The position numbers and the translations under genes were made by a program. DNA of 64,000 nucleotides, taken from NCBI RefSeq assembly GCF_030269685.1, contig NZ_BSTT01000006.1, forward strand, positions 62,001 through 126,000, written 5' to 3'. The DNA comes from Actinomycetospora sp. NBRC 106378 (GTDB taxonomy: Bacteria > Actinomycetota > Actinomycetes > Mycobacteriales > Pseudonocardiaceae). Below, piece by piece: positions 16,093-24,619 of the stretch (within the stretch, counting starts at the first letter, position 1; every line of letters starts with the position of its first letter). A model generated the notes under the pieces. The model was not told the DNA's origin, did no database searches, and saw only the letters and a program-made list of their open reading frames with translations.

Positions 16093-16416
16093 GGAGCAGC
16101 TTCCCTACCTCGGGGCGGGGGCCTGCTCGACGTCCGTTGCTATGACGACGGCGTCAGGCCCCACGGGATCCGCGGGGTCTGGCGCGGGTTGAACGACGCC
16201 GACCTTGTCATCCATGTCCACGTCTGTCGACCCGAACGCACGACTCGAGCGGGCCCGGCACGCGGCCGATGCGCCCACGTGAGGGGCATGGGGCCGCATC
16301 AGGGGACCGCGCATCCGACGTCACTCGTGGGCGCCCGAGACCGGCTGTCAGTTTCTGAAGTCGGCTGCACGAACTCCCAAAGTGGACTGCAAGGGGCGAG
16401 CCGACCGCGAGCGATA
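16093..16416. other. Intergenic region, no gene seen
   Basis: About 320 bp without a convincing reading frame on either strand. It contains the word GAAGTCGGCTGCACGAAC followed by TCCC at 16357-16378, which recurs with four differences at 33009-33030 beside the tyrosine recombinase remnant. It ends at the palindromic site at 16417. Confidence 0.5.
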
Positions 16417-16440
16417 CCGCGATAATCCCCGTTATCGCGG
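16417..16440. repeat. Solo palindromic site (same as cassette leader)
   Basis: Perfect 9-bp arms CCGCGATAA and TTATCGCGG around spacer TCCCCG. It matches the sites that lead the two DUF899 cassettes, including spacer direction, but no cassette follows. It marks the point where the XRE regulator gene to its right loses its C-terminus. Confidence 0.75.
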
Positions 16441-16964
16441 CGTCGCCCTGTTTGCTGCCGCTCCCCCGGCCTCGCGAGGCGGGCTACGCGGAGCGGGTTG
16501 TCGAACGCCGAGAAGCCGCGGTACACGGCTCGGGCCAGCCCGCTGGCGGTCAGCACGTCCTGGCCCGGACCGACGATGAACGCGGGCGTGGCGGGCGTGG
16601 CGGGCGTCTGGTCCATCAGTTGCTGCAGGTCCTGGGCCACCTCCGTGACGGGTGCGGTCGCCGGGTGCAGGTCGGGGAAGCCGATGCGCAGCAGCTGGGC
16701 GGCCGCCTCGTCGTCGAGCTGCAGCGCGCGGGCGCCCGCGACCAGCACCTGGCGGGACGGGTGCCGCTCGCGGCCCTGCTCGAGGCGGACGTAGTACTCG
16801 AGGCGGACGTAGTAGTCGGTGCTGGCCCCGGTCCGCGGCGCGACCTCTTCGCGTCGCAGCCCGGGGACCCGGCGTGCGGTGTCGCCGGAGGAGCCGGCGA
16901 CACCGGGCGGCACCAGCGCGCGGCGCGCCCGCAGGAACGCGCCGAGTCCGTTGTCCCGATCCAT
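16441..16964 (-). pseudogene. XRE/MmyB-like regulator truncated at the palindrome
   Basis: The frame opens at ATG 16964 with LGAFLRARRALVPP, VPGLRREEVA and YYVRLEQGRERHPSRQVL, the helix-turn-helix region of the XRE family with a MmyB-like ligand domain. It continues with LHPATAPVTEVAQDLQQLMD and DVLTASGLARAVYRGFSAFD. It breaks off in the MmyB domain (normal total about 270-290 residues) and runs into the palindrome, reading GRRRDNGDYRG. An 18-bp tandem duplication adds VRLEYY beside the DNA-binding helix, and the usual LAGVS is replaced by PRTGAS. Not functional. Confidence 0.75.
16781..16816. repeat. 18-bp tandem duplication in the XRE gene
   Basis: Two units, CGAGGCGGACGTAGTACT and the same with one change, lie side by side (16781-16798, 16799-16816). 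They insert six residues in frame, giving YYVRLEYYVRLEQ where relatives have YYVRLEQ once. Confidence 0.85.
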
Positions 16965-17263
16965 GACGGCGACGCCAATCGCGGCCCGAGCTGTGTACCT
17001 GGGTGCGCCGCACCCACCCACGACGGCGGCGGCCGGGCATCGATGACCACGACGACCGACCTCCCTCGGACAGCCGCCACGAGCGCGTTGGTCCCCTTGC
17101 GGCACGAGAGGCGGGCAAGGTTTTCGGCCCACCGGATCGACGCGGTCGGTCAGCGCGGACTGCCATCGTCGTCGGCGAGGCGGAGAGCACGGGGCTCGTG
17201 CCCCTTCGCCCAGGGCCGCCGAGCGCAGGGCCGGCGGAAGTCGATCACGTGGAGAGTCGTCGC

Positions 17264-17668
17264 ATGACACAGGCAATGGAGTGGGTCGCCTATCGGGGCG
17301 CGCCTCTCTACGACGAGGACGGGAACGTCATCGGCAGCATCGAGGAGTTCTTCGTTGAGACCGACGACGGCCCTCCCGTCTGGGCCGTCGTCGTCAACGA
17401 GGCGGACCCCGCAACCCGCTCGTACGTCCCGATGCTCGACGCCCGCCGTGCCGAGGACGGCCAGGGGCTGCAGGTATCCGTCGACGGCGACGCGGTTCGC
17501 GACGCGCCGAGCACCGACTCCGGCGACGACCTCTCGGGCGAGCAGGAGCGCCAGCTGTACGAGCACTACGGGCAGAACTATCCAGGCGGGCAGACATCGG
17601 AGGAGACCAGCAACGAGAAGCGCAAGCCGGGCCTCCTGCAGCGCCTGTTCGGCCGCGATCAGCGCTGA
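17264..17668 (+). CDS. PRC-barrel domain protein
   Basis: The 134-residue protein begins with a PRC-barrel: [62 protein letters not shown] charged linker and a short basic tail ([12 protein letters not shown]) follow. PRC-barrel proteins bind partners or RNA and in actinobacteria are often stress-related. GGAGAG stands before the ATG at 17264; upstream in-frame codons have poor protein character. It is intact amid decayed genes. Specific role unknown. Confidence 0.8.
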   Translation: MTQAMEWVAYRGAPLYDEDGNVIGSIEEFFVETDDGPPVWAVVVNEADPATRSYVPMLDARRAEDGQGLQVSVDGDAVRDAPSTDSGDDLSGEQERQLYEHYGQNYPGGQTSEETSNEKRKPGLLQRLFGRDQR

Positions 17669-17680
17669 TCAGCGCCGCCG

Positions 17681-18416
17681 GTGGACACGACCGATGCGCT
17701 GATGACGGCGGCGTTCCTCGGGCACGGCAACCCGATGAACGCGCTGGCGGACAACCGCTACACCACCGCCTGGCACTCACTGGGAACTGCCGTGCACCGA
17801 CCGCGGGCGAGCCTGGTGATCAACGCGCACTGGTACGTCAACGCCACCGCGGTCACCGCCATGCCCCTGCGCGCACCATCCACGACTTCTACGGGTTCCC
17901 GCCCGAGCTCTTTCGACGTCGACCACCCCGCTCCGGGCTCCCCGAGCTCGCCGACGAGGTCAGCGAGGTCAGCGAGGTCAGCGAGGTCGTGCACCCGACC
18001 TGGGTCGGTGCCGATGTCGACAGCTGGGGCATCGACGACGCACCTCCTCGGTGCTGCCGCACGCATTTCCCGATGCCTCGATCCCGGTGGTGCAGCTGAG
18101 CATCAACGCCGAGAAGCCGCTCGACCACCACCTCGAGCTCGGCGCTGAGCTCGCCCCGCCGCGCCGTCGGAGAGTCCTGATCATCGGTAGCGGCAACGTG
18201 GGGCACAACCTCGACGCGACCAGCTGGGGTCCCGCCGACGACGGCTCCCACCTGCTAGCGACACCGAGCAGACGTGGACAGACCTGCTCACACTGCGCCG
18301 ATACGGTGCCGACTGACCAAGACGGTGCTCGAGACCGCGAAGCGGAGATGACCGAGCACCCGGGCTATGAGGTCCACGACCCGCGGAGTTCTCCCACTGC
18401 CTGGACCTCGGCCTGC
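17681..18416 (+). pseudogene. ygiD: Broken class III extradiol dioxygenase (4,5-DOPA dioxygenase, YgiD type)
   Basis: The 5' part reads [22 protein letters not shown] and [16 protein letters not shown], the YgiD/DODA start with its metal-site His residues. The frame then shifts; in other frames [21 protein letters not shown] with a repeated [38 protein letters not shown] and VLIIGSGNVGHNLDAT follow in correct family order. The 3' end degrades before 18417. At least two frameshifts and a 9-bp repeat expansion have destroyed the gene. Intact relatives open catechol rings. Confidence 0.82.
17953..17988. repeat. 9-bp tandem repeat in dioxygenase remnant
   Basis: Three AGCGAGGTC units follow a related GACGAGGTC, coding a Ser-Glu-Val run where intact relatives have one copy. 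It looks like slippage expansion. Confidence 0.8.
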
Positions 18417-18990
18417 TCAGAACCCCGTTCGGAGTGGGTTGACCGCGTCGCCCTCGACGATGCGGTGGCGCAGCTCGCCGAGTTCTTCGACGGCGAGAAC
18501 CACCTCGTCGCCAGGCTTCAGCCAGCCACGGAACTGGTCGGGGTCCATCGCGAAGTGCTCGAACAGGCATCCGGTCGGGACGGTGCCCGAGCCGATGACG
18601 TCGCCGGGACGGAGTCGGGCGCCGCGGGAGGCGTAGGCGACGATGTCGGCGAAGCTCCAGTCGATGCTGCTCCACGTTCCGCCGCCGACCCGCTCTCCGT
18701 TGACGGAGACGGTCATGGCCAGGTCGAAGGCCTCGCCGCTGCGCCGGTGGGCGATCTCGTCGGCCGTCACGAGCATCGGGCCGATCGAATTGGCGCCGTC
18801 CTTGCCCTTCGCGGGCCCGAGCTGCAGCGCCCGCTCCTCGATCTGCAGGTCGCGGGCGCTCCAGTCGCAGTAGACGAGGTAGCCGGCGATGTGGTCCTCG
18901 GCCTTCTCCCGTGGGATCGAGATGCCGGGGGTGCCGATGACGGCCGCGACCTCGAGTTCGAAATCGAACGGTCGACGGACGAACGCGCCG
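18417..18990 (-). pseudogene. FAH-family hydrolase lacking its N-terminus
   Basis: The frame ending at 18417 carries the C-terminal two thirds of an FAH-family enzyme: PFDFELEVAAVIGTPG (metal-ligand Glu), GYLVYCDWSARDLQIEERAL, GPAKGKDGANSIGPMLVT, SFADIVAYASRGARLRPGDVIGSGTVPTG. The first 100 or more residues are missing. Upstream of RRPF the sequence becomes the antisense of a TetR gene that itself lacks a start. The family pattern matches enzymes of about 330 residues acting after extradiol cleavage, in line with the dioxygenase remnant next to it. Confidence 0.75.
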
Positions 18991-19582
18991 CCGGCTCGAG
19001 ACGCGGGAACGGCTCTACGAGGCAGCCGTCGCACTGATCACCGAGCGCGGATACGACGTCACCACCTTCGACGACATCGCGGCCCGGGCCGGCACGTCGC
19101 GGCGCAGCTGCTTCAACCACTTCGCGACGAAGAGCGACATCTCCCTCGAGTGGGCCGGACGGCGGCGGGCCCGGGCAGCCGACGCGGTTCGGGCTGCAGC
19201 TCCGCAGTCCGCGCTCGACGGGCTACGCGTGTACTTCCACGAACTCGCGGTGATCACCGAGGACCGGCCCGTGGAGACCCGCGAGATGCTGCTCGGCTTC
19301 CTCTACGCCGGCGGCCCGGTGTTCCATCGCACGCCGATGGCCCAGGAATTGCGAGCCTGGCTCGCCGACGAATCGCCGGAGTCGGTCGCGGAACTCGACG
19401 CTGCGGCGGAGATTCTCTACGACGTCTACCTCGGGGCACTCTGGCGCTGGATTCCCGACAGCAACCCGACACCAGGAGCGTTCCTCCGCCAGCTCGACGT
19501 GGCGATCGGTCTTGTCATCCGAGGCCTCGCCGATGCCTTCGCCGGAGATCGCGACGACGGCGACGATCGATCGGTCGTCTGA
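18983..19582 (+). pseudogene. TetR family regulator lacking its start
   Basis: The plus-strand frame reads RRRLETRERLYEAAVALITE, then RGYDVTTFDDIAARAGTSRR and CFNHFATKSDI, a complete TetR helix-turn-helix. A ligand domain with VYFHELAVITEDRP and ILYDVYLGALWRWIPDS follows, ending at 19582. No ATG, GTG or TTG precedes the helix-turn-helix in frame before an upstream stop; the first start lies at 19229, inside the ligand domain. The 5' end abuts the 5'-truncated FAH gene, so both lost their starts at one junction near 18985. Confidence 0.7.
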
Positions 19583-19595
19583 CGTCGGGCCGGCC

Positions 19596-19824
19596 GAGGA
19601 CGAGCCGGTCGAGACGTTCTCGGCCGTCGTCGACCTGAACCCGACCTCGGTGTTCGCGCTGTCGTAGACAGCCGTCCGGCCGATCCTCGCCGCGGGTCGG
19701 GGCTCGATCATCACGATCGCGTCCGTGTTCGGACCGAATGGGGCCGGTCAGGTCCCGCAGGCCTCGTACTCGGCCGGCAACGGCGCGGTGGTCGAGGCGC
19801 TCTCGCTCGTGGCGGACCGAGCGA
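19596..19824 (+). pseudogene. Short-chain dehydrogenase fragment with internal stop
   Basis: The frame reads ETFSAVVDLNPTSVFALS, a TAG stop at 19665-19667, then GRGSIITIASVFGPNGAGQV and ASYSAGNGAVVEALS. It matches the centre of classical SDRs (NLTSVFALSQAA, SIINIASV, YSASKGAVV). The catalytic YxxxK has become YSAGN, losing the Lys. N-terminal Rossmann and C-terminal parts are absent. Confidence 0.7.
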
Positions 19825-20278
19825 GCGTTCGGCGGGGCACCGCGGCCGTCCTGGCAATGCTCACGCGCTCGTCAGGGATCACCCTCCTGGCGTCGGTCGT
19901 GCTCACCGTCGTCGATCAGTCCGCGCCGGGCCCTGGTCCGCGAAGCGCTCCCGCGAAGGACGTCGCCGCAGCATCCCTTGCCGGCGCGCAGGGAGCGAGG
20001 CTCCGAGTGGCCCCGCGGCGGCGATGACGAGGGCAGCAGGCATCCCAGCCGACGGGACCTGCGAACGACCCCGGACGTTCATCGAGGGCTCGAGCTCCTG
20101 CCCTCGAGACTCAGGGACGGCCACACCCACGAAGTTCCCTGTCCGAGTCGCCCCCGGGGCCGGAGCCCGCCGTGGTGGCCGGTGGTGTCGGTCCTGTCCA
20201 TGTCCTTCGCTCCAAGGCGCAGAACCAGTTGCACCGAGGCGCCTCACCGAGCTCGACCTCTCCGCTCCTGGAACGCGG
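19825..20278. other. Non-coding stretch, nothing recognised
   Basis: About 450 bp between the SDR fragment and the next intact gene. Frames here have poor protein character. One short hydrophobic run (SGITLLASVVLTVV) near 19875-19915 may be a scrap of a membrane protein. No promoter or repeat stands out. Confidence 0.4.
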
Positions 20279-20995
20279 TCACGGCGTGGTGGCCCGCAAC
20301 TGCGGGTAGAGCACATCCACGGGCGCGCTCAGCGCGACCTTGACCTGCCGCGATGTGTCGTCGGCGAGGACCTCGTACTCGTCGGCCTCGAGCGCGTCGT
20401 GCACGATCCGCACGAGGTCGGCCGGGGCGGTCTTGGGTTCGTCGGGCCCGGCGGCGGCCATGGAGGTGTCGACCCACCCGACGTGCACGCCGACAACGTG
20501 CACACCGCGCGGATCGAGTTCCAGGCGCAGCGAGTTCGTGGCCGACCAGAGCGCCGCCTTGGACGCGCTGTAGATGCCGGCGACGGCGTACCAGCTGAGG
20601 GCCGAGTGGACGTTCACGATCGCGGCTCCGGTGCGACCCGCGAGAAACGGGGCATAGGCCCGGGCCAGGAACACCGGCCCGAAGAAGTTGGTCTCCATGA
20701 CCGCCCGGATGTCGTCGTCCTCGGCGGACAGGAGCTCGGATCCGGGCGGCGAGGCGCCCGCGTTGTTGACCAGGACCGTCACATCGGACGCGGCGGCAAC
20801 AGCGGATGCGATCGACTCCCGGTCGGTGACGTCCAGGTGCAACGGGACGACCCGCTCGTCGTCCCAGTCCTGCGGGTGGCGCGCGGAGGCGTAAACCTTG
20901 GCGGCACCCCGGGCGAGGGCGTCGTGGACGAAGTACGTCCCGATCCCCCGGTTGGCCCCGGTGACCAGGACGATGGACCCCTTCAACGACGGCAT
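20279..20995 (-). CDS. Short-chain dehydrogenase/reductase
   Basis: A 238-residue classical SDR: VLVTGANRGIGTYFV (TGxxxGIG cofactor motif), VLVNNAGASPP (NNAG), IVNVHSALSW (catalytic Ser), GIYSASKAALWSATNSLRLEL (YxxxK) and HVGWVDTSMAAAGP. Substrate unknown. It is divergent from a TetR gene, with a candidate operator in the 126-bp gap, so it is probably that regulator's target. Confidence 0.9.
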   Translation of the reverse strand: MPSLKGSIVLVTGANRGIGTYFVHDALARGAAKVYASARHPQDWDDERVVPLHLDVTDRESIASAVAAASDVTVLVNNAGASPPGSELLSAEDDDIRAVMETNFFGPVFLARAYAPFLAGRTGAAIVNVHSALSWYAVAGIYSASKAALWSATNSLRLELDPRGVHVVGVHVGWVDTSMAAAGPDEPKTAPADLVRIVHDALEADEYEVLADDTSRQVKVALSAPVDVLYPQLRATTP

Positions 20996-21054
20996 GACGA
21001 CCTCCTGTGGTGATCGAGCGCAGGCTCGGGCTGGTCCGAAGAATCAGCGAACGA

Positions 21055-21068
21055 TCGTAATATGACGA
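21055..21068. promoter_or_regulatory. Candidate TetR operator
   Basis: TCGTAATATGACGA is an imperfect palindrome (one mismatch per half) in an AT-rich patch between the divergent SDR and TetR genes, 54 bp before the TetR GTG. Similar AT-centred palindromes serve as TetR operators. Confidence 0.4.
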
Positions 21069-21121
21069 CCATAAGATTAGACTCGGAACTCGACAACCCC
21101 AGTCGACGGAAGGACGGCGTC

Positions 21122-21712
21122 GTGTCGAGGTACGCCGCGGAGCACAAGAAGGCCACTCGGCGTCGGATCGTGGAGTCCTCCGGCCTGAGGTTCCGGCAGG
21201 ACGGGTTCGACGGCTCCGGGATCGCCACCCTGATGAAGGACGCCGGTCTGACCAACGGCGCCTTCTATGCACACTTCGCCTCCAAGGACGACCTCATCGC
21301 CCACGTGATCGCCGACACGCTCCAGACCCAGGCCGACGTCTACCGCGGGGTCGACGGCCGGGACGGGCTGGCGTGCGTGGTCCGTGCCTACCTGTCGGGC
21401 GAGCACCGCGACGCGCGCAGGGAGGGCTGCCCCTCCGCGGCACTGCTCGGCGAGATCGACCGGAGCTCGCCCGCGGCGCGGGCTGCCTACACGGCAGGGA
21501 TCGTCGGGCTGGCCGACGTCGTCGCGGCCCATCTCGAACCCGACGAGCCCGGACGGCTCCGGGTGCGGGTGCTCGGCGCCCTGGCCGCCCTGTTCGGGAC
21601 CCTGCAGTTGGCGCGGGCGGTCGACGACCCCGCCCTGGCTGAGGAGCTCCTCGACCAGGGGCAGCGGGACGTCCTCGCGATGCTCGATCTCGACGACGAG
21701 GCCGCACGCTGA
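21122..21712 (+). CDS. TetR family regulator
   Basis: The 196-residue protein starts SRYAAEHKKATRRRIVESSG, typical of the AcrR-like subgroup, with recognition helix in IATLMKDAGLTNGAFYAHFASKDDL. The ligand domain includes GCPSAALLGEIDRSSPAARA, characteristic of this subgroup. GTG at 21122 is preferred to an ATG at 21062 because it matches the usual N-terminus and GGAAGGACG precedes it. Divergent from the SDR gene at 20279-20995. Confidence 0.88.
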   Translation: MSRYAAEHKKATRRRIVESSGLRFRQDGFDGSGIATLMKDAGLTNGAFYAHFASKDDLIAHVIADTLQTQADVYRGVDGRDGLACVVRAYLSGEHRDARREGCPSAALLGEIDRSSPAARAAYTAGIVGLADVVAAHLEPDEPGRLRVRVLGALAALFGTLQLARAVDDPALAEELLDQGQRDVLAMLDLDDEAAR

Positions 21713-21722
21713 GCTCCGAACG

Positions 21723-22466
21723 TCAGTGGTCCGTCCTGCGCGTCGGTCGCAGGTCCGGGTACGCGGGGCCGGGGAGACCGAGACCGCCGGCGCTCGCGAG
21801 TGGGCGGATGCGCAGGAACACCCCCGTGCGGTGGGTGTCGGTCGAGACCGCGTGCTTCATCGCGAAAGCGTGTCCGCCGGGCGCGTAGGCGTAGTCGAGG
21901 GCCTGAGCGGCGGAGGACCACAGGCTGACCGAGGTGTGCTCGAAGGGCAGGTCCGAGGAGATGTCGACGCTCCCCCGGTGCCCGGGGTGGTGCGCCGCCC
22001 TGCTGGCGGCGTGGAGGTTGTTGCGCAGGAACCCCGGTAGGCAGCGCGGGCGCAGCACCCCGTGCACGATCACCACGAGCGGCTCGTCCCGCTCGATCTC
22101 CCGGGCGCCGGCCGCCGACGGGCTCCATCCGTACCAGTCGTCGCCGGGATGCTGGGTCCTCACCCGCACGACCTCACCGTCGAGGCTGAAGTGGTCGCGC
22201 CCGACCAGGAGCCGCCCGAGGGGGCCACGCCACGCCGCCGCGGCCGCCTCGGGGCTGTCCCAGGCAGCGACCAAGGCGGCGCCGCCCGGCACGACGTGGG
22301 GCACGAGGCTGTGCGTGCCGTCGTTGGTGCGATTCGTCGTCGCCGCGCGGAGCCCTTCGACCCCCGCGGAGAGGACGGCCTGCACCGACGTCCGCCATCG
22401 GCGGAACCCGCCGGCAGGTCGGGTGAAGGCGTCCACCGTCACGAAGTCCGCCGTATCCGCGCTCAT
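21723..22466 (-). CDS. CrtA-like (spheroidene monooxygenase-type) protein
   Basis: The 247-residue protein resembles the spheroidene monooxygenase / CrtA-like family, heme-associated in its carotenoid members: an N-terminal TVDAFTRPAGGFRRWRTSVQ, PGGAALVAAWDSPEAAAAAWRG, and the family-like C-terminal ERD EPLVVIVHGVLRPR with FEHTSVSLWSSAAQALDYAY and MKHAVSTDTHRTGVFLRIRPL. No carotenoid genes are nearby, so the substrate is probably different. Its start overlaps the stop of the flavin oxidoreductase gene by four bases, making it the last gene of a four-gene operon. Assignment is moderate. Confidence 0.55.
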   Translation of the reverse strand: MSADTADFVTVDAFTRPAGGFRRWRTSVQAVLSAGVEGLRAATTNRTNDGTHSLVPHVVPGGAALVAAWDSPEAAAAAWRGPLGRLLVGRDHFSLDGEVVRVRTQHPGDDWYGWSPSAAGAREIERDEPLVVIVHGVLRPRCLPGFLRNNLHAASRAAHHPGHRGSVDISSDLPFEHTSVSLWSSAAQALDYAYAPGGHAFAMKHAVSTDTHRTGVFLRIRPLASAGGLGLPGPAYPDLRPTRRTDH

Positions 22467-23722
22467 CGAGGGCCCGTCCCCGACGAGGTACGCCGCGGCG
22501 AGGTGACCCGCCCGTTGCGGCGGAGCATCGACACCGTCGTCGCGATGACCCCCCGGTCGGGGTCGGGGTCGAGTCCGGCGCCGATCCGGTGGAGCTGATC
22601 GGCATGCCAGCTCAGGTCGAGGAACCCGTCGAGGGCCTTGAGGTCGGTGACGGCGCCCAGCACGCGGCGCATGCCGAACTGCATCCGATGGCTCGGGAGG
22701 GCGTCGACCCGCCCGCCGAGGATGGCCGCGGCAGCGTCGGGCACGACGGCGGTCGGTCGTCCGATGCCCACGACGTCGCAGTCGCCGGACTCGACTGCGG
22801 CAGCCATGCCGCCGTGGGTCCGGAAGCCTCCGGTGACGGCGAGGGGAATGTCGCCGGCGAGTTCCCGCACGGTGCGGGCGTAGTCGAGGAAGTAGGCCTC
22901 GCGGGCGCGGGTGCTCTCGGCGGCGGTGCCCATCATGGCCGGTTCCTCGTAACTGCCGCCGCTGACCTCGATGAGGTCGATGCGCTCGTGGGCGAGAGAC
23001 TCGATGACACCGCGGGACTCGTCCTCGCTGAAGCCGCCGCGCTGGAAGTCCGCGGAGTTGAGCTTGATCCCGACGGCGAACCCGGGCGAGACCCGCTCAC
23101 GGACCCGGCGCACGACCTCGAGCAGGAACCGCATGCGGCGCTGCGGATCGCCGCCCCAGTCGTCGGTGCGCCGGTTGGTGGCCGGGGAGAGGAACTGGGC
23201 GACGAGGTAGCCGTGCGCGCCGTGGATCTGGACGCCGTCGAATCCGGCGGTCTCGCACACCGAGGCAGCGGCGGCGAAGCGGTCGATGATGTCCTCGATC
23301 TCGCGCCCGGTCAGCTCCCGAGGCCTCGCCGCGCCGGGCAGGCTCACCGCGACGGGGCTCGGTGCCACCGGGGTGTGCCCGAGGGCGAGGGGATTGGCCT
23401 GGCGGCCCGGGTGGTTGAGCTGGGCCCACAGGGGGGTGCCGCCGTCGTGGGCGGCCTTGGTCCACCTGGTCAGGGCGTCGAGGTCGCGTTCGTCCTCGAT
23501 GACGACGTTCCCGGGTTCCCCGAGTTGGCTGCGATCGACCATGACGTTGCCGGTGACCACCAGGCCGTAACCGCCTCCGCCCCAGGTGGTGTAGAGGCGC
23601 TCGAGGCGGTGGTCGGGAGCGTTGCTCCGCGTGCCGAGCGCCTCGCTCAGGGCGGACTTCATGATCCGATTGGGGAGTACCTGGCCGCAGGCCAGAGTCA
23701 ACGGGTCGGACAGGACGGACAT
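22463..23722 (-). CDS. NADH:flavin oxidoreductase / old yellow enzyme family protein
   Basis: The 419-residue TIM-barrel protein has old yellow enzyme signatures: LPNRIMKSALSEALGT, GLVVTGNVMVDRSQLG, PLWAQLNHPGRQ, AAASVCETAGFDGVQIHGAHG (substrate His pair), LVAQFLSPATNRRTDDWGG and VGIKLNSADFQRGGF. PLAVTGGFRTHGGM and DVVGIGRPTAVVP bind the FMN phosphate. It lacks the FeS and FAD domains of the longer 2,4-dienoyl-CoA reductases, so it is a simple FMN ene-reductase. It lies 33 bp after the SDR gene and overlaps the CrtA-like gene. Confidence 0.88.
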   Translation of the reverse strand: MSVLSDPLTLACGQVLPNRIMKSALSEALGTRSNAPDHRLERLYTTWGGGGYGLVVTGNVMVDRSQLGEPGNVVIEDERDLDALTRWTKAAHDGGTPLWAQLNHPGRQANPLALGHTPVAPSPVAVSLPGAARPRELTGREIEDIIDRFAAAASVCETAGFDGVQIHGAHGYLVAQFLSPATNRRTDDWGGDPQRRMRFLLEVVRRVRERVSPGFAVGIKLNSADFQRGGFSEDESRGVIESLAHERIDLIEVSGGSYEEPAMMGTAAESTRAREAYFLDYARTVRELAGDIPLAVTGGFRTHGGMAAAVESGDCDVVGIGRPTAVVPDAAAAILGGRVDALPSHRMQFGMRRVLGAVTDLKALDGFLDLSWHADQLHRIGAGLDPDPDRGVIATTVSMLRRNGRVTSPRRTSSGTGPR

Positions 23723-23755
23723 CCCGGGGCCTCCTTGAAGGCGGTCGGTCGAGAT

Positions 23756-24619
23756 TCAGGACGGCGTGGTCGCGTCGCGGCGCGGCTGGTCGGGCAGCGA
23801 CCCGAGCCGGACGGCTTCACTGATCGCGCGCGGGCGGAAGTGGATGCGCTCCAGCGCGGCCTGGGCCAGTCCGGCAGCGCGGGCTGCAGGGCGGACCCGC
23901 CGGGGGGTCACGACGTGCGCGGAACGGCGTTCGATGCCGCGTACCACCGCCTCGACGACGGTCGGCAGCGGTACGGGGGCGAACACTCCGGTGAAGTCGC
24001 GCACGAGCGCCGAAGCGGCGGGGCTCTCGAGGGCGTCGCCGATCATCGGGGTCCGGAAGATGATCGGGTGGACGCTGCCGACCGTCACCCCGGAGCCGCG
24101 CAGCTCGAGACGCAGGGAGTCGCACAGGGCCCACACACCGGCCTTGCTGGCCGCGTAGCTGCCCAGCAGGGGTGGGTGGATGAAGCCGATCATCGAGGAC
24201 AGGGCCAGCATGTGGCCGCGCACTTCGGTGACGTGAGGGGCGGTGGCCTTGAAGGTCCGCCACACGCCGCCGAGGTTGACGTCGACGACCCGCTGCCAGT
24301 CGGCCTCGCGCGTCGTCCCGAGGGCGGTGAGCGGCCCGAGGACACCGGCGGCCGCCACGACGACGTCGAACCGCCCGAAGTGTGCGCGGACCGACGCGGC
24401 GACCTCGATCAGCCGGTCGAGGTCGCGCACGTCGGCCGCCCAGCCGGCGGCGGCCCGCTGGTCGCCTAGCCGGCGGGCCCGATCGGTGACGTGGTCGGCA
24501 TCGAGGTCGACCAGGGCCAGGCGCGCCCCCTTGGCCCGCAGGGCTTCGGCCAGAGCGACCCCGAGCCCGCCGCAGGCCCCGGTCACCAGCACGGTGCGAC
24601 CGGCGAGGTCGTAGGTCAC
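23756..24619 (-). CDS. Short-chain dehydrogenase/reductase
   Basis: A 287-residue SDR: VLVTGACGGLGVALAEAL (TGxxxGxG), LVDLDADHVTDRARRLG (acidic residue suggests NAD), DVVVAAAGVLGP, MLALSSMIGFI (Ser), GSYAASKAGVWALCDSLRLEL (YxxxK). A longer C-terminal part with VEAVVRGIERRSAHVVTPRR resembles SDRs of lipid or cyclic-alcohol metabolism. Start overlaps the hydrolase stop (ATGA), so it is the second gene of the leftward operon. Confidence 0.9.
   Translation of the reverse strand: MTYDLAGRTVLVTGACGGLGVALAEALRAKGARLALVDLDADHVTDRARRLGDQRAAAGWAADVRDLDRLIEVAASVRAHFGRFDVVVAAAGVLGPLTALGTTREADWQRVVDVNLGGVWRTFKATAPHVTEVRGHMLALSSMIGFIHPPLLGSYAASKAGVWALCDSLRLELRGSGVTVGSVHPIIFRTPMIGDALESPAASALVRDFTGVFAPVPLPTVVEAVVRGIERRSAHVVTPRRVRPAARAAGLAQAALERIHFRPRAISEAVRLGSLPDQPRRDATTPS

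Noticed and set aside
17044..17263. Plus-strand frame starting MTTTTDLPRTAATSALVPLRHER
   Set aside because: LVPLRHER recalls a DUF2252 start, but the rest has no match and the PRC-barrel gene has its own start and ribosome site; too weak to call.
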